Below are positions 62,827 through 64,000 of a stretch of DNA of 64,000 nt, piece by piece (position 1 is the first letter of the stretch; each line of letters begins with the position of its first letter). The position numbers and the translations under genes were made by a program. The DNA is taken from contig CAZLMW010000015.1 in assembly GCA_964560875.1 (NCBI GenBank), positions 24,236-88,235 on the forward strand, written 5' to 3'. The DNA comes from CAZLMW01 sp964560875 (GTDB taxonomy: Bacteria > Myxococcota_A > UBA9042). The notes under the pieces are model-generated. The model made no database searches. It worked only from the letters and a program-made list of their open reading frames with translations, and was not told the origin of the DNA.

Positions 62827-64000
62827 CTATTCGTCGCCACGGCGCAGCTGTAGCTCTGCGTCGGCGACCAGCGTTGATTCGTTGCGCCAAACCTCGGAAT
62901 CAAATATTTCGAACGGAGGCAGCAAGGCCAACACGTGAACGACTGCTTGATGCTCGGAGAACTGCACGGATTTCGAATATCCACTGGTGGTGTCGAGGGC
63001 TTCCTTCTCAGTGCTGTGTCCGTCCCGCTTGGCTCGCCGATGCGCGTTGCCGGCCACTGTGGAGAGCTGCTCCAAGCAATCGGAGAACCATATGCCCGTT
63101 TCACGAAGCCGGTCGTCTGGGGAGAAGAGTCTCTCCTCCCCATCGTGCCGCCGCTTTCTCCACCGTGCGATATCTCGTCGGACTAGAAGAATCCGCAACA
63201 GTAGTCCCATCATACCGACGTAGCCGGCGACCGATTTGGCCTGACTCGGGAGTTCCCGAATAGCGGTGCCGAGCAAGTCTTGCCGCTTTAGGAAATCGGC
63301 CATCGCGCTCGGACTGAATCTGATACTCAACGTCGGCAGCCTGCCTAGGTCGTGTAGCAGCTCTATCATTTCGGACCAGCAGCTGCCGAGTGGAATTGCC
63401 ATCTTCGAATCGGTTCGCTGGACCGTTGCGAGGAAGAGCTGAAAGAGGACACCCACGCCAAGCGTCGCTCGAACGGACTCTCCGCTCGACGGAGCAACCT
63501 CGATTACTTGGATGTTCGCGGAGTTGAGTGCAGCACGACCTAACCGCCACCGCAGTGGCAAAGTGAATCTTGAGACTGGCCGGTATCGCAATAGTAGATC
63601 TGCGCCCAACGGTCCGAAGTGCGAGATTTCAATACCCGGGTCAGTGAGGTCCACTGCGGCCAACGCTCCGTCAAGCCGCAGCGGCAGCCACTTGTTCGTC
63701 GAGCTGCCAGTCGCGAGCGCGTTCCGAAGGTCGACGAGTTCCTGGGACGGATTGTCCAAATCCGGGGGATCCGCGTCCAAGTCAAAGTTCTGCAAGAGTA
63801 GGTAGGCCTCTTCGTAGCCCCCTTGCTGGATCGCTTCCCTCGAAATGAGGTCCAGTTCGTTGGCCCAGGCACCTGCCCCTGCCATTCGAGCTACGATAGC
63901 GACCGCTTGCGTCACGACGGCCGCAATGGAACCCGACGTTGGTCGGTGCCGCAACATCCAATCCGTACCCTGTGCCGTGCGCGTGGACGGTACTCTGGGT
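62827..64000 (-). CDS. unknown protein, 5' end outside window; possible partner of the deaminase
   Basis: The frame is open to the right edge of the window; the first internal ATG is at 63957 (376 aa), so the protein is at least 390 aa and truncated here. The visible part is helical with some strands (LRYRPVSRFTLPLRWRLGR; VGVLFQLFLATVQRTDSK; VGMMGLLLRILLVRRDIARW). It contains no P-loop in view. In RADAR systems the ATPase RdrA precedes the deaminase on the same strand. This could be the C-terminal part of such a protein or an unrelated partner. It is the first visible gene of the operon; its stop is 8 bp before the deaminase start. Confidence 0.7.
   Translation of the reverse strand, partial: PRVPSTRTAQGTDWMLRHRPTSGSIAAVVTQAVAIVARMAGAGAWANELDLISREAIQQGGYEEAYLLLQNFDLDADPPDLDNPSQELVDLRNALATGSSTNKWLPLRLDGALAAVDLTDPGIEISHFGPLGADLLLRYRPVSRFTLPLRWRLGRAALNSANIQVIEVAPSSGESVRATLGVGVLFQLFLATVQRTDSKMAIPLGSCWSEMIELLHDLGRLPTLSIRFSPSAMADFLKRQDLLGTAIRELPSQAKSVAGYVGMMGLLLRILLVRRDIARWRKRRHDGEERLFSPDDRLRETGIWFSDCLEQLSTVAGNAHRRAKRDGHSTEKEALDTTSGYSKSVQFSEHQAVVHVLALLPPFEIFDSEVWRNESTLVADAELQLRRGDE

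Overview
This window is about 64 kb of GC-rich, densely coding bacterial DNA, most likely from a Myxococcota-like (delta-proteobacterial) genome. That placement is an inference. It rests on the very high GC, sigma-54 response regulators, Ser/Gly- and Cys-rich lipoproteins, outer-membrane cytochrome-type proteins, SspB-like proteins of the delta-proteobacterial type, and many multi-domain conflict proteins. No rRNA, tRNA or CRISPR array was seen.

Region 1 (1-18.2 kb) is a metal and redox block. It starts with the end of an NtrC-type regulator and a membrane-anchored cytochrome c. A minus-strand operon (4247 to 994) follows, encoding a cytochrome/beta-barrel protein, a YtkA-like lipoprotein, a cupredoxin-like protein and a second cytochrome c. 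Next comes a translationally coupled cassette (7715 to 4548): a His-rich DUF3347 protein, a sensor kinase and a sigma-54 activator, with a near-consensus sigma-54 promoter in front of it. A long minus-strand operon (17688 to about 7922) encodes a CusCBA-type heavy-metal efflux pump, two paralogous Cys/His lipoproteins, a methyltransferase and one or two small membrane proteins. The likely logic is that periplasmic metal is sensed by the kinase, the regulator turns on sigma-54 promoters, and the pump and metal-binding lipoproteins detoxify. The specific metal (copper or silver) is inferred.

Region 2 (18.2-29.3 kb) is accessory. It holds a broken SF1 helicase chimera, an IrrE-like/ERCC4 nuclease fusion, a DksA-zinc-finger/Gp157-like protein, several helical-repeat proteins, and the first of two head-to-head pairs of a zinc-finger GIY-YIG-like gene and an XRE regulator.

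Region 3 (29.3-51.6 kb) looks like a defence island. It holds an AAA ATPase/subtilase pair, a protein with three tandem SspB-like (ClpXP adaptor) modules, a promoter-carrying ATPase gene flanked by an 88-bp direct repeat, two lipoproteins, the second GIY-YIG/XRE pair, a giant HIT-PLD-helicase-S24 protein, IS3 and IrrE relics, a radical SAM enzyme, and a protein with ten zinc ribbons plus a Vsr-like nuclease.

Region 4 (51.6-64 kb, running off the right edge) is the most striking part: seven tightly packed minus-strand genes. In transcription order they encode a partial protein of unknown fold, an adenosine-deaminase-like enzyme with all catalytic residues, a PLD nuclease-like protein, a sigma-factor-like protein, two unknown proteins, and a very large CHAT protease. 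The enzyme resembles the deaminase of RADAR-type defence. The sigma factor and CHAT protease resemble the protease-sigma logic of Craspase-associated genes. I know of no description of this combination, and it is my lead candidate for a new system.
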